64,000 nucleotides of DNA from Garcia nutans (Eukaryota; Streptophyta; Magnoliopsida; Malpighiales; Euphorbiaceae): assembly GCA_947685225.1 (NCBI GenBank), contig CANTUV010000024.1, positions 23,206,001 through 23,270,000 on the forward strand, read 5' to 3'. Shown in pieces: positions 44,251 to 53,075 of the stretch (positions within the stretch are counted from its first letter, which is position 1; every line of letters begins with the position of its first letter). A model generated the notes under the pieces. That model was not told the origin of the DNA, ran no database searches, and saw nothing but the letters and a program-made list of their open reading frames with translations. The position numbers and the translations under genes were made by a program.

Positions 44251-45132
44251 GACTTTTATGTGAGGGATGATGGCAGTCTATGGTACAAAGATAGATTGTG
44301 TATTCCTGATGATGCAGAATTGAAAAGAATGATAGTAGAGGAAGCACATCAGTCACTTTTTTCTATGCACCCTGAGAGTACCAAGATGTATCAGGACTTG
44401 AAGTGACATTATTGGTGGTCAGGTATGAAGAGGGACATAGCAGTGTTTGTATCTAGATGTCTCACTTGCCAGAAAGTGAAGGCTGAGCACCAAGTTCCTT
44501 CAGGGTTGCTCCAACCTTTATCAGTGCTAGAGTGGAAATGGGAGCAAGTGACAATGGATTTTGTGTCTGGACTGCCTTTGACCAAGAAGAAGCATGATGC
44601 AATCTGGGTGATAGTTGATCGGATGATGAAGACGACTCATTTTCTTCCAGTTTGGATGATTTTTTCTCTTGAGAGGTTGGCTGAGCTGTATATCAACGAG
44701 ATAGTCAGGTTGCATAGAGTCCCAGTTTCTTTGGTGTCGGATCGAGATCCCCGATTTACTTCGAGGTTTTGGAAGAGTTTGCATGATGCTTTGGGTTCTT
44801 GATTGTATTTTAGTACTTCTTTCCATCCTCGGATAGATGGACAGTTAGATAGAGTGATACAGATTCTGGAGGATATGTTGAGGAGCTGTATCATTGATTT
44901 TACCGGGAATTGGGACAGATTTTTGCCATTAATTGAGTTTTCTTATAACAACTGTCATCAATCAAGTATTGGTATGACTCCTTATGAGGCTTTATATGGC
45001 AGGAGATGCAGGACACCTTTGTGTGGGGATGAAGTTGGAGAAGGTAAACTGGTTGGTCCCGATTTGATTAAGGAAATAGAGGAGAAAGTGAAGGTGATTC
45101 GGGGTTGTTTGAAAGAAGCTTCAGACCGATAG
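44251..45132 (+). pseudogene. Chromovirus integrase, catalytic Glu replaced
   Basis: Zinc finger: EEAHQSLFSMHPESTKMYQD, then after a stop at 44404 HYWWSGMKRDIAVFVSRCLT with CLTCQ (HHCC). Core: WEQVTMDFVSGL (first Asp), LVSDRDPRFTS (second Asp) and, after a stop near 44800, HPRIDGQLDRVIQILEDML. The third catalytic position, Glu in relatives (SER), is Asp here (LDR). It ends YNNCHQSSIGMTPYEALYGR and a basic tail; stop at 45130. Confidence 0.87.
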
Positions 45133-45560
45133 AAATCCTATTCAGATTTAAAGAGAAGAGACATAGAGTTCAGTGTGGGAGATAAATTATTTCTGAAGGT
45201 GTCTTTATGGAGGAAAATTTTGAGATTTGGCCGCAAAGGAAAGTTGAATCCTCGTTTCATAGGACCTTATGAGGTGTTGGAGAGAGTTGGTCCAGTGGCT
45301 TATAGACTAGCTTTGTTGCCTGAATTGGATTGAATACATAATGTTTTCCATGTCTCAATGCTTCGAAGATACAGGTCTGACCCATCTCATATATTGTCAG
45401 TGGAGTCCATTGAGGTGAGTCCAGATCTGACTTACGAGGAAGAACTAATGGCTATTTTGGCACGAGAGGTTAAAGAATTGAGGAATAAGAGGGTGCCACT
45501 TGTGAAAGTCCTTTGGAGGAATCATGCCACTGAGGAGGCGACCTAGGAAAGTGAGCAGGC
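45133..45560 (+). pseudogene. Integrase C-terminus and chromodomain region
   Basis: GPY/F-type module (VGDKLFLKV...GKLNPRFIGPYEVLERVGPV), a stop at 45331, then VFHVSMLRRYRSDPSHILSV. The tail EVSPDLTYEEELMAILAREV and VPLVKVLWRNHATEEAT has a TAG at 45544 where relatives have Trp. This is the Tekay/Del C-terminal signature, in which the chromodomain is thought to steer insertion into heterochromatin. Confidence 0.85.
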
Positions 45561-45629
45561 GATGCAGAGTTAGTTTTTCCATTTGTTCCAGACTTGAGGA
45601 CAGGTAATTTCAAGGACGAAATTTGTTTT

Positions 45630-45642
45630 AGGGGGAGAGAAT
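45630..45642 (+). promoter_or_regulatory. Polypurine tract of element 6
   Basis: AGGGGGAGAGAAT immediately before TGTAACATCC. Confidence 0.85.
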
Positions 45643-47172
45643 TGTAACATCCTAAAATTTTTTAAAATTTCTAATTTTTGAAAAATTTGATAAAATAAAT
45701 TATAATTTAAAAGGATAAATTAAATTAATGGTTTTAAATGAAAAATGAAGGGATTTTAAATGAAAAAGTGGAATATATATGTGATATATATGCAAAATAT
45801 ACATAACATATAAAAGTCAGCACTTTTTAAAAGAAAAAAGTATTTTGGTAATTAAATCTTACAAATTCAAAATTAATAAAATAATTTAAAAAAAATTATT
45901 TTTGAATGGAAGAGAGCAATTAGGACTTTTAATTTATTAAAAAATAATTAAATAATAAATTATTTTAATATATATATGTGGTTTAAAAAAAATGAAAGGA
46001 AAAGAAATATTAAAAGTCTTCTTCTTCTTCTTATTCTCTTTCCTTTGGTCAAAAATTCCATGGGAGCTAGATCAAGTATTCTACTTCTTCCATACTCCAT
46101 AAATTGAAGAAATTAACAAGTTGCAAGTGGATTTTTGGTGATCTCCACCAAAATTAGTAAGTTTCCATCTCTTTTCTTTTAATTCCTTGGAAATTTGGAT
46201 TATGTGAGTTTTGAGTTTTTAATGTAGTATGTTATAATTGTTGGAATTGGTGTGTATGATGTTATTTTGGGTAGTTATCAACGATTCTAAGGTTAGATTG
46301 AAGAGATGATGGAGTTTGGTTAATGAACGGTGAAGAGAGAGAATTTAGAATTATGGATTTTTGGGAATTTGAAAAAATGAACTTTAATTGTGCAAATTGG
46401 TTCTAAATGAGTTGTTTTGATTCATAAACAATTATTTTAAAGTCAAATATTGGATTTGGTGGTGTTGGGTTGGAGTTTGAGAATGGAAGTGGAGATTTAG
46501 GGTTTTGGAAAAGTGATTTTCCGAAGTTATTGAATTGTGTAATTTTATTTGTTTAAGCATGTTGTTTAGTGTTAAAAGTGATGAAAATAAGCTTGAAATG
46601 AGTAATGGATTGTGTTGGAATGGAAAACCTTCAATGGGGGAAGGTTATGCCATTTTTGAGATTTTGTGTATAAGAGTGTATTTTTATAATGTAAATCATT
46701 TAAATGTATTAAAATATATTTTTAATAATATAAACAAACTTAAAACACTAATTTAATTGTAGTAGAATGGAATTCTAATGTTGAAGTAAGGAAAGGCTAA
46801 ATTTTTGGAAATTTGTAGGAGTGATGTGTAATTATGGTTTAATGTTGGAAATGCCATTAAATGTGATACTAAATGATTATTTGCGATCACATTTGGTTTA
46901 GGCATTGAGGAAGGTTGATTTGCTTCATCTAAGTGGTGAAGGGAAAGTTGGAAAGATTGGATTGAAGGTTGTTTTTAGCTTGCTTTGGGTTGCTAGTGGA
47001 GGTATGTACAAGCTTTGAATATAATGTCTATATTTGCATAACATTTGGACTTAACACATTTTGGTTGAAAAATGTGTTAAGCTACTTGGTTCATTGTTTA
47101 TGTATGAATAATATGCTATGTCATTTGTAATGCCATATATGTGTTAAATGCATTGTGAAAAGCCATTGATAA
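45643..47172 (+). repeat. Chromovirus LTR M, 5' half (3' LTR of element 6)
   Basis: Aligns with the first ~1.5 kb of LTR G. In the first 60 aligned bases I count three differences. It stops within GCCATTGATAA, where LTR I begins. The remainder is not on the other side of LTR I. Confidence 0.88.
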
Positions 47173-48265
47173 TGTAATATCCTAAAATACGCCCTAAAAG
47201 TTTTGGAAGAAATATTGTTGTTGTAATTGGATTGAAGGTATATGCTAATTTGAAAGAGAAAAGAATTTTAAAAGGAAGTGTATATGTTGTATATATGGTA
47301 GTATAAATAAAATATACATAAGTCAAAAGAGTGGTCAAAGAGAAGAAATGTGTGGTGGAGGTTTTTTAGAAATAATAATAATAATTATTATATATATACA
47401 AGTGGTTAACATGAGAAGAGGAAGAGAAGAGATAATTGTCTTCTTCTTCTTCTTCTTCGTGGATGAGAAAGAGAGAGAGAGAGAGAGAGAGAGATGTGAT
47501 TTTAGTGATTTTGAGATCAAATTTCTTAAGGGTTTTAAAAGGATTGAAGATGGAGATGAAGATTTGGCAAAATATTCAGGTAAGTATTCATTTCTTTGAA
47601 TTGATTTCCATTGATTGTGTTGATATGTGATGTAGTTAGTATGTTAAGATGATAATAGAGAAAGATTGAAAGATATGTATAGATTAAAATGGTTATTTGT
47701 GAGGATGATGATGGATTATTGAATTTGGTTAGTAAAGATTTGTATATATGAGTTGGAAAATTGAATAGTTGATGTGTGTATGGGTTTAATGAGGTTGAAG
47801 TGCATAGAGTACATGATTTTGGCCTTGTTTGAAATCATTCAACTATGAGAGACACGGCCAAACTAAGGAAGAGACACGGCCAAGACTAGATATTTTTGGG
47901 AGACACGGCCAAGTCTATAGAAATTTGGCCGTGTTGGATGATTTTTGGAGAGACACGGCCACTGGCTTGGCCGTGTCCCTTGACTGTGTTTGCCACTGCC
48001 TCTTTTGTGTTGTGAGACACGGCCGTGTCCCTTGCTCGTGTCTGCCTCGGTTTGAACTGGTGTTGAGAGACACGGCCACAAGCTTGGCCGTGTCCCTTGA
48101 GGGTGTTAGCTACTGTTATTGTTCCTTTGCTCTTCTTGCATTGTTGAGATTGAACATTCATTTGATGACAATGATTACTATATGACCAATGCTATGTTTT
48201 ATGCATTGTGAATCTTGTGAATGGTAATGTGTTATATGAATAATGTATCTCGTAATGTTACATCA
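47173..48265 (+). repeat. Chromovirus-type LTR I, 3'-truncated
   Basis: TGTAATATCCTAAAATACGCC, same family as LTR H: the homology runs to the equivalent of ~42150 and then stops. Contains a (GA)n run at 47468-47492. Open frames in it (47348-47599, 47829-48185) follow microsatellite and CACGGCC repeats and are not genes. Confidence 0.78.
47845..48100. repeat. GACACGGCC / GGCCGTGTC cluster in LTR I
   Basis: At least ten copies in both orientations, with two hairpins (loops ...CTGGCT... and ...CAAGCT...) and the GACACGGCCGTGTC palindrome. Confidence 0.82.
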
Positions 48266-48299
48266 ATGATGCTATATGTAAAAAGGTGAAGGATATGAT

Positions 48300-48813
48300 A
48301 AGGTAATTGATTATGCATAACTTGATGGGAGTAGTTCTTGAGTGTGAAAGAGACGAGGATCATCCAAAAAGGTATGTGCAATGCAATTTGTTATGATAAA
48401 TGTTTTAATAATGAATGTTGTTAATGTGTCTTGAGAAATTTGTTAATGTTGTTAATGTGTTGATATGCAATTTGTTAATGGTTGCAATTTGTCAGCAGGC
48501 TTCTCATTTTGAAAGTTTATATCATCAATCCGAACAACATTTCTGAGACTTTCGATTTCAGGGGATGAGGGATCCCGACGCTTCTTCATCAAGAGGCCTC
48601 CAGACTGATGAACATGAGATCCTTTAGTCTGCTTCTGATGAGGACCATGATGGATCAGAACCTCAAGATAATAGGGATTTTGGTGCTCCTGCCTTGGGTG
48701 ATCCCGGGATGAGTAATTTTTCAGGTTTTGGTGCTCCCGCTTCGGGCGGACTAGGGACGAGTAATTTGCCCCCTCCTCCAACAGGGGATGACTTTTTTCA
48801 AGACTTTATTTGA
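48300..48813 (+). pseudogene. PMD-gene tail, antisense to element 8 pol
   Basis: A GT donor at AAAAAG-gtatgt (~48372) and an acceptor before 48499 frame an exon read as ASHFESLYHQSEQHF, stop, DFRFQGMRDPDASSSRG, ... GDDFFQDFI, ending at the TGA at 48811. It is colinear with the C-terminal part of the PMD pseudogene at 23242-23600: (FR)DF-FQG-RDP-ASSS-G, then DDHEIL-like, then PPPP-GD-FF. Two in-frame stops occur. The N-terminal PMD domain is missing because the truncated LTR I abuts at ~48265. No function beyond the PMD link is claimed. Confidence 0.65.
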
Positions 48814-49207
48814 TGACCTACCACCACCCTCTTAGTGATATGTAAATATTGTAGCAATTGTAAAATATTGTACAATAATGAAAAAATACAATTTTCCTCT
48901 TTACTGTAATTTTTTTTCGTTACTGCACCACTCTTTTTTTTTATGACAGTACATCATAATTTCATAATCCACATCATTTGCTAAACCAAATCCAACGTGG
49001 TAAAGGAAATTGCCACCAATTCCTTTCCTTATGCCATATGGTCTTATTCTTTCTCATCACCTTTTCCTTTTCACTTTTGGAAAAAGGTTTATTTTCTTCT
49101 ATATAAATCACCTTGCATGCCCTATTTTAATATAGAAACCAAAATTCTTTCTCTTTCAACGTGAAGACTCCCTTTAACAATTTTAATTTTTTCTTTATTC
49201 ATTCACC
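48814..49207 (+). other. Spacer upstream of DUF7745-like ORF
   Basis: AT-rich, with TATATAAATC at about 49100 and a short purine/pyrimidine-rich leader before the ATG at 49208. It could hold a promoter for the ORF; nothing else was seen. Confidence 0.4.
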
Positions 49208-50399
49208 ATGACCGAGCATCATTCAAAGAAGATAAAAATTCTATTTAAGAATATGGATGCCATCCATTGGAAGCAGATTTCATGGTCAAAACTTGATGTT
49301 TTAATATGTTTTCAAAATGTTAAATTGGACCACTCCTTCTTACATGTCGTGGCTTCCTTTTGGGATACGGATTCTGGGGTATTTAGAATTAATGGCTTTG
49401 AAATATGTCCCTTGATTGAAGAATTTGAGGCCATCCTTGGATATCCAAATAATCAACAAATGGCATTACCCACATTGATTTCCAAGACTCAATAGAAGTT
49501 GCAGATGTTATTTCAAATTCCAAAACCCAAAGTTCTTCGGTTGATGAGAAGTGAAAAAATTCTACTTGCTCCTTTGATTGACTTTTGTCTCTCTCATTTG
49601 GCCCCTACTAAGGCATGGGGACGCATGCTCTGTCTTTGCTTGCTTGGCCAATTCTTGCTTGTTTCTTCTAACGACGATATTGATCCACGGGTATTAGATA
49701 CTATGGACCAAATAGAAGGAGGCTTGTCGCCGGTACCTGTGATTAGACCTAGTTAAATCAAGATTGTCAAAGAGACTGACTGGGAGTCCATTGCTGCTTC
49801 AGGTAATTACTTAAACTGCCCTTTCAGGTTTTCAATTTAGGTTTTCTTTTCTCCTTCTTTTTTTATTGCTCTAATTTTTGCCTAGTCCGCCCATGTGGGT
49901 TTTCGGAACTAGAGAGCTATCCTAATTTTTGCCTAAGTTGCCCTTGTAGGTTTTCAACTTAGTGGACTCCTTTTTTTTAAAAAAAACTCTTTCTTCATAG
50001 ATTTGGCTTCAGGAGCATCTTTGTTTGCTTGATACTCCATCCATGGACTTTGCCATGTACCTGCCACGTCATCATTCTGCTAGGAAGCTACTCCATCCTG
50101 CTTCTTCATATGCTGACTGCGTTGACTGGATCCACTCATGTTCTGAAGTCAATATCCGTTGGTTGGTACCTTGGTGGAAGATTTCTCGTATCTCCATGCG
50201 AACGTACTTGATGTATGTTCCCCTTGCCGCTCTTTGTCAAGGTACATGCTATGATCCTCGCCGACTTGGCCGTCAGTACGGAGCTGAGCCTCGCGATTCT
50301 GACTTTACCCCCGATTTAGACATGCCTTGCTTGAATGAAGCCTACTTGGATCGGCTGAGACAAAACTGGCCTGCACGTTACATTTATCGACTACCATAG
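49208..50399 (+). pseudogene. DUF7745/PMD-like ORF, antisense to Tat pol
   Basis: Exon 1: MTEHHSKKIKILFKNMDAIH, then HVVASFWDTDSGVFRINGFE and CPLIEEFEAILGYPNNQQ. This FWD...F.I...L.P.IEEFE.ILG pattern is typical of DUF7745/aminotransferase-like plant mobile proteins. A TAG at 49493 is followed in frame by AWGRMLCLCLLGQFLLVSSN. A donor lies at ~49802 (SIAASG-gtaatt). Exon 2 (~50000-50399): HSARKLLHPASSYADCVDWI, VPWWKISRISMRTYLMYVPL, DPRRLGRQYGAEPRDSDFTP, ending ARYIYRLP. Placement downstream of integrase and antisense to it matches the additional ORFs known from Tat elements. One stop makes it a likely pseudogene. Confidence 0.72.
49811..49970. repeat. Two-tier hairpin repeats, intron set
   Basis: Three ~45-bp units in the presumed intron. 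Clearest: CTAAGTTG...CAACTTAG with inner CCT/AGG (~49931-49962), and CTAGTCCG...CGGAACTAG with inner CCCA/TGGG (~49883-49912). Each has a GGTTTTC or GGGTTTTC 3' shoulder. The first unit (~49813-49839) has weaker outer arms. Confidence 0.65.
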
Positions 50400-50807
50400 A
50401 TATTACATTTGTCAATTCAGAAAGTGTATTGTTAGGATAAAAAATAATTAAAGTAATAAAAGATGTTTCTTTTCCATTTATAATTTGTCATCACCTTTTG
50501 TTATTGTGTTTATTTATTTCATCCATATCTGTTCAAATACTTATAATAGTGCATATAGAACAATTTTAACATTAATTCTATTTTATTAAATTAGGGAACA
50601 ACCAAATATAAAGCCAGCATACACAAGATCACTCCAGTTGCCAATTAGCCCTTTCGGGTTTTCTAGTTGACAATTTTCTCTCATTTAGCCCTAATTGTTG
50701 CCTAGCCTGCCCTTTCAGGTTTTTGGAACTAGCGGACTTAACTTTTGCCTAGGCCACCCTTTTTGGGTTTTCAACCTAGCGAGCTCTTTTTTTCTTTTTT
50801 TTTCCTA
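50400..50807. repeat. Spacer with second set of two-tier hairpin repeats
   Basis: AT-rich to ~50630, then three units at ~50640-50792: CAATTAG/CTAGTTG with inner CCC/GGG; CTAGCC/GG-AACTAG with inner CCT/AGG; CTAGG/CCTAG with inner ACCC/GGGT. They share the GGGTTTTC shoulder with the intron set. They end just before the integrase stop. Confidence 0.62.
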
Positions 50808-51944
50808 TCATACATAAAACCTCTTCAACCTGTCAATGTTTACTGGCTCACTAAATTCGTTCCTGTCCATGTATGATAACTTCACCGCACCTTTGTTCAT
50901 GACTTGTTTCACAACATATGCCCCTTCCCAGCTAGGCCTAAACTTCCCTCTTGGATCAGATACATTAGGCTTACATTGCTTCAACACCAAATCCCCAACT
51001 CTGAATTTTCTGATTTTAACCCTTCTATTGTAGGCCCGAGCTATCTTCTTTTGATACAGTTGGTGATGATACAGTGCTTTTAACCTTCTCTCTTCTAGTA
51101 AAGCTAACTGTGTGTATCTGCTCATTACCCATTCTATGTTAGGCAGTTCGGCTTCCAAGACTACTCTTAACGACTTGATCTCAATTTTGATTAGCAATAC
51201 TGCTTCCATCCCATAAACCAAAGAGAATGGTGTCATTCCAGTAGGTGTTCGCACACTTGTCCTATATCCCCATAAAGCAAAGGGAAGCATCTCTGACCAA
51301 TCCCTGTAAGTCTTTGTCATCTTGGACAAAATTTGCTTAATTGTCTTGTTTGTTGCTTCTACCGCACCATTAGCCTTTGGTCTATAAGGAGAGGATCGGT
51401 GATGATGGATTTGGTACTTTGAGAATAAATCCTTAACTACACCTTGAAACTGTATGCCATTGTCTGATATCACACTGTGCGGGACCCCGTATCTGCAGAT
51501 GAGGTTCTTTTCAATAACTCTAGCCATATGGCTTGCACCCAGTTTGTTGAAGGATTCGGCTTTGACCCGTTTTGAAAAATAATCTACTGCTACCATAATG
51601 AAATGGTGACCGTTTGAAGCTGTCAGATGTATCTCTCCTATAATGTCGATACCCCAAGTGGCAAATGGCCAGGGTGAAGACATAGAATGCAGTTCTTCAG
51701 GAGGCATGTGATTCAAGTTACCATGCATCTGACATTGTTGGCACTTCTTTAAAAACTCAATACAATCTTTCTCCATGGTCAACCAGTAATAACCTTGTCG
51801 AATAATCTTCTTAACTAGGGCCAAACCACTCATGTGTGGACCGTAATTTCCCACATGTATTTCTGATATGATACACTCCACTTCAGGTTTTCTTAAACAT
51901 CTTAAATGCACCACCATCAGGCCATCTTCGATATAACTCCCCAT
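50808..51944 (-). CDS. Tat integrase (open frame, fused out of phase upstream)
   Basis: Open for 378 residues; the first ~16 are out-of-phase and true homology starts near LRCLRKPEVE. Zinc finger: HVGNYGPHMSGLALVKKIIR with KKCQQCQMH (HHCC). Core: ATWGIDIIGEI (Asp), HSVISDNGIQFQG (Asp), ANGAVEATNKTIKQ (Glu), so all three acids are present. YRTSVRTPTGMTPFSLVYGM follows, then a basic C-terminal module (VGDLVLKQCKP...FRPSWEGAYVV) ending KRFYV. It catalyses cDNA insertion. A frameshift near 51910 separates it from the upstream RNase H, so it is not expressible within the polyprotein as it stands. Confidence 0.88.
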   Translation of the reverse strand: MGSYIEDGLMVVHLRCLRKPEVECIISEIHVGNYGPHMSGLALVKKIIRQGYYWLTMEKDCIEFLKKCQQCQMHGNLNHMPPEELHSMSSPWPFATWGIDIIGEIHLTASNGHHFIMVAVDYFSKRVKAESFNKLGASHMARVIEKNLICRYGVPHSVISDNGIQFQGVVKDLFSKYQIHHHRSSPYRPKANGAVEATNKTIKQILSKMTKTYRDWSEMLPFALWGYRTSVRTPTGMTPFSLVYGMEAVLLIKIEIKSLRVVLEAELPNIEWVMSRYTQLALLEERRLKALYHHQLYQKKIARAYNRRVKIRKFRVGDLVLKQCKPNVSDPRGKFRPSWEGAYVVKQVMNKGAVKLSYMDRNEFSEPVNIDRLKRFYV

Positions 51945-52533
51945 GGAATGTGATGTATTGCAAAGACCACCGCCTTATGGCTCTTCTCTCTTTCTTTGTT
52001 GCCCCCGGCGGGTATTCCCTTTCCTCTAAAAATTGCCTTATAGTATCATACCATGCATCATGGTCTGTATCAATTTCCATGATTGTCTCATATTCAGAAC
52101 AAGGAGTTGATGAACTTGTCAAGATCAAAGGCTTAAGGAATAAGCTGATAGGGTTTTCCCATACCGAAGCCAATATGGCTAGGGCATCAGCCATCTGATT
52201 TTCTTCTCTTGATAGGTGTATAAACCTACACTCCTTAAAGTTCTTCTTCATCATGGTCAAGTAATGGTGGTATGGTTTTAATTTTTCTTCTTTCAACTCC
52301 CATTCTCCATTTACTTGGGATACTACTAGCAATGAATCACCATAAACTTCCACCTTATCCACCTTCATAATCATTAGGGTTTCCAAACAAAAAATACAAG
52401 CTTCGTACTCCACCATATTATTGGTTGCCCTAAATTTCAACTTTTTGGCTAAAGGGATGAGTTCCCCTTCGGGCGATTCTAGTATAGCTCCCAAACCTGC
52501 TCCTTTCCTGTTTACTGCTCCATCAAAATACAT
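51915..52533 (-). pseudogene. Second (archaeal-like) RNase H of Tat element
   Basis: KMYFDGAVNRKGAGLGAILE (first Asp), NNMVEYEACIFCLETLM (Glu), VEVYGDSLLVVSQVNGEW (Asp) and REENQMADALAILASVWE (Asp) give the full catalytic set of an RNase HI fold. A linker to ~51915 follows (ERRAIRRWSLQYITFHGELY). Tat elements are known to carry such an extra domain between the ordinary RNase H and integrase. The TAG at 52534-52536 immediately upstream breaks it from the first RNase H. Confidence 0.88.
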
Positions 52534-53075
52534 TTTCTACCCTTGTACTTCAATTGCCTCTAAATGTTCATCCGAAAATTCCAAGATTACCTCTTCGCTA
52601 TCTGGTAATGGTTGTTGGGCCAGGAATTCTGTCACCGCTCTACCTTTGATTGTTTTCATGGTTACATGTTCAATCTCAAATTCTTCTAATATTATCAACC
52701 ATCGACCGTATTTCCCAATCAAAGAGGGTGTTTCCCTTAAGTACTTCATTGGATCCAACCTGGAAATTACTTGCACACTATATGATTGAAAGTAATGCCG
52801 CAACTTCTTAGAAGACCAAACCAAGGCTATACAGGTCTTTTCAATGACACTATACTTAATTTCATAAGGTAGAAGCTTTCTACTCAAATAGTAGACTGCA
52901 TGCTCAATCCCTGACTCATCTGCTTGGCCTAGCATGGCTCCTATCGACTCTTCTTCTACTGCTAAGTATAGTAATAGAGGTTTTTCGGGTTTAGGTAGTT
53001 TTAAAATAGGTGGATTCAACAAATACTCTTTTATTCGCTTATAGGCCTTTTGACACTCTTCATTCCATATGACTG
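52534..53075 (-). pseudogene. First RNase H of Tat element, catalytically decayed form
   Basis: NPPILKLPKPEKPLLLYLAV, GIEHAVYYLSRKLLPYEIKY, VWSSKKLRHYFQSYSVQVIS, GKYGRWLIILEEFEIEHVTM and GRAVTEFLAQQPLPD follow the Ty3/gypsy RNase H layout. The first catalytic Asp position (YSDAS in element 6) reads YLAVE, and the final ADAL/ADFL position reads VTEFLA. This agrees with the idea that in Tat elements the ancestral domain acts as a tether and the second RNase H does the chemistry. A one-base frameshift near 53090 joins it to RT. Confidence 0.8.

Larger units (their letters stand above)
35477..47172 (+). mobile_element. Tekay/Del-type Ty3/gypsy chromovirus (element 6)
   Basis: 5' LTR G, initiator-Met primer-binding site, gag with CCHC knuckle, protease, RT, RNase H, integrase, chromodomain-region tail, polypurine tract and part of a 3' LTR. 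The order is that of chromoviruses. It is broken by the solo LTR H and by about ten stops. The left flank is element 4; the right flank is lost because the 3' LTR is cut at 47172. Confidence 0.9.

Noticed and set aside
47348..47599. 83-residue frame with an (ER)n run
   Set aside because: It is driven by the (GA)n microsatellite and a TTC run within LTR I.
49208..50399. A host gene independent of transposons
   Set aside because: It is flanked by Tat integrase and a PMD tail, carries a stop, and antisense mobile-domain ORFs are expected in Tat elements. A host origin is not excluded but is less likely.
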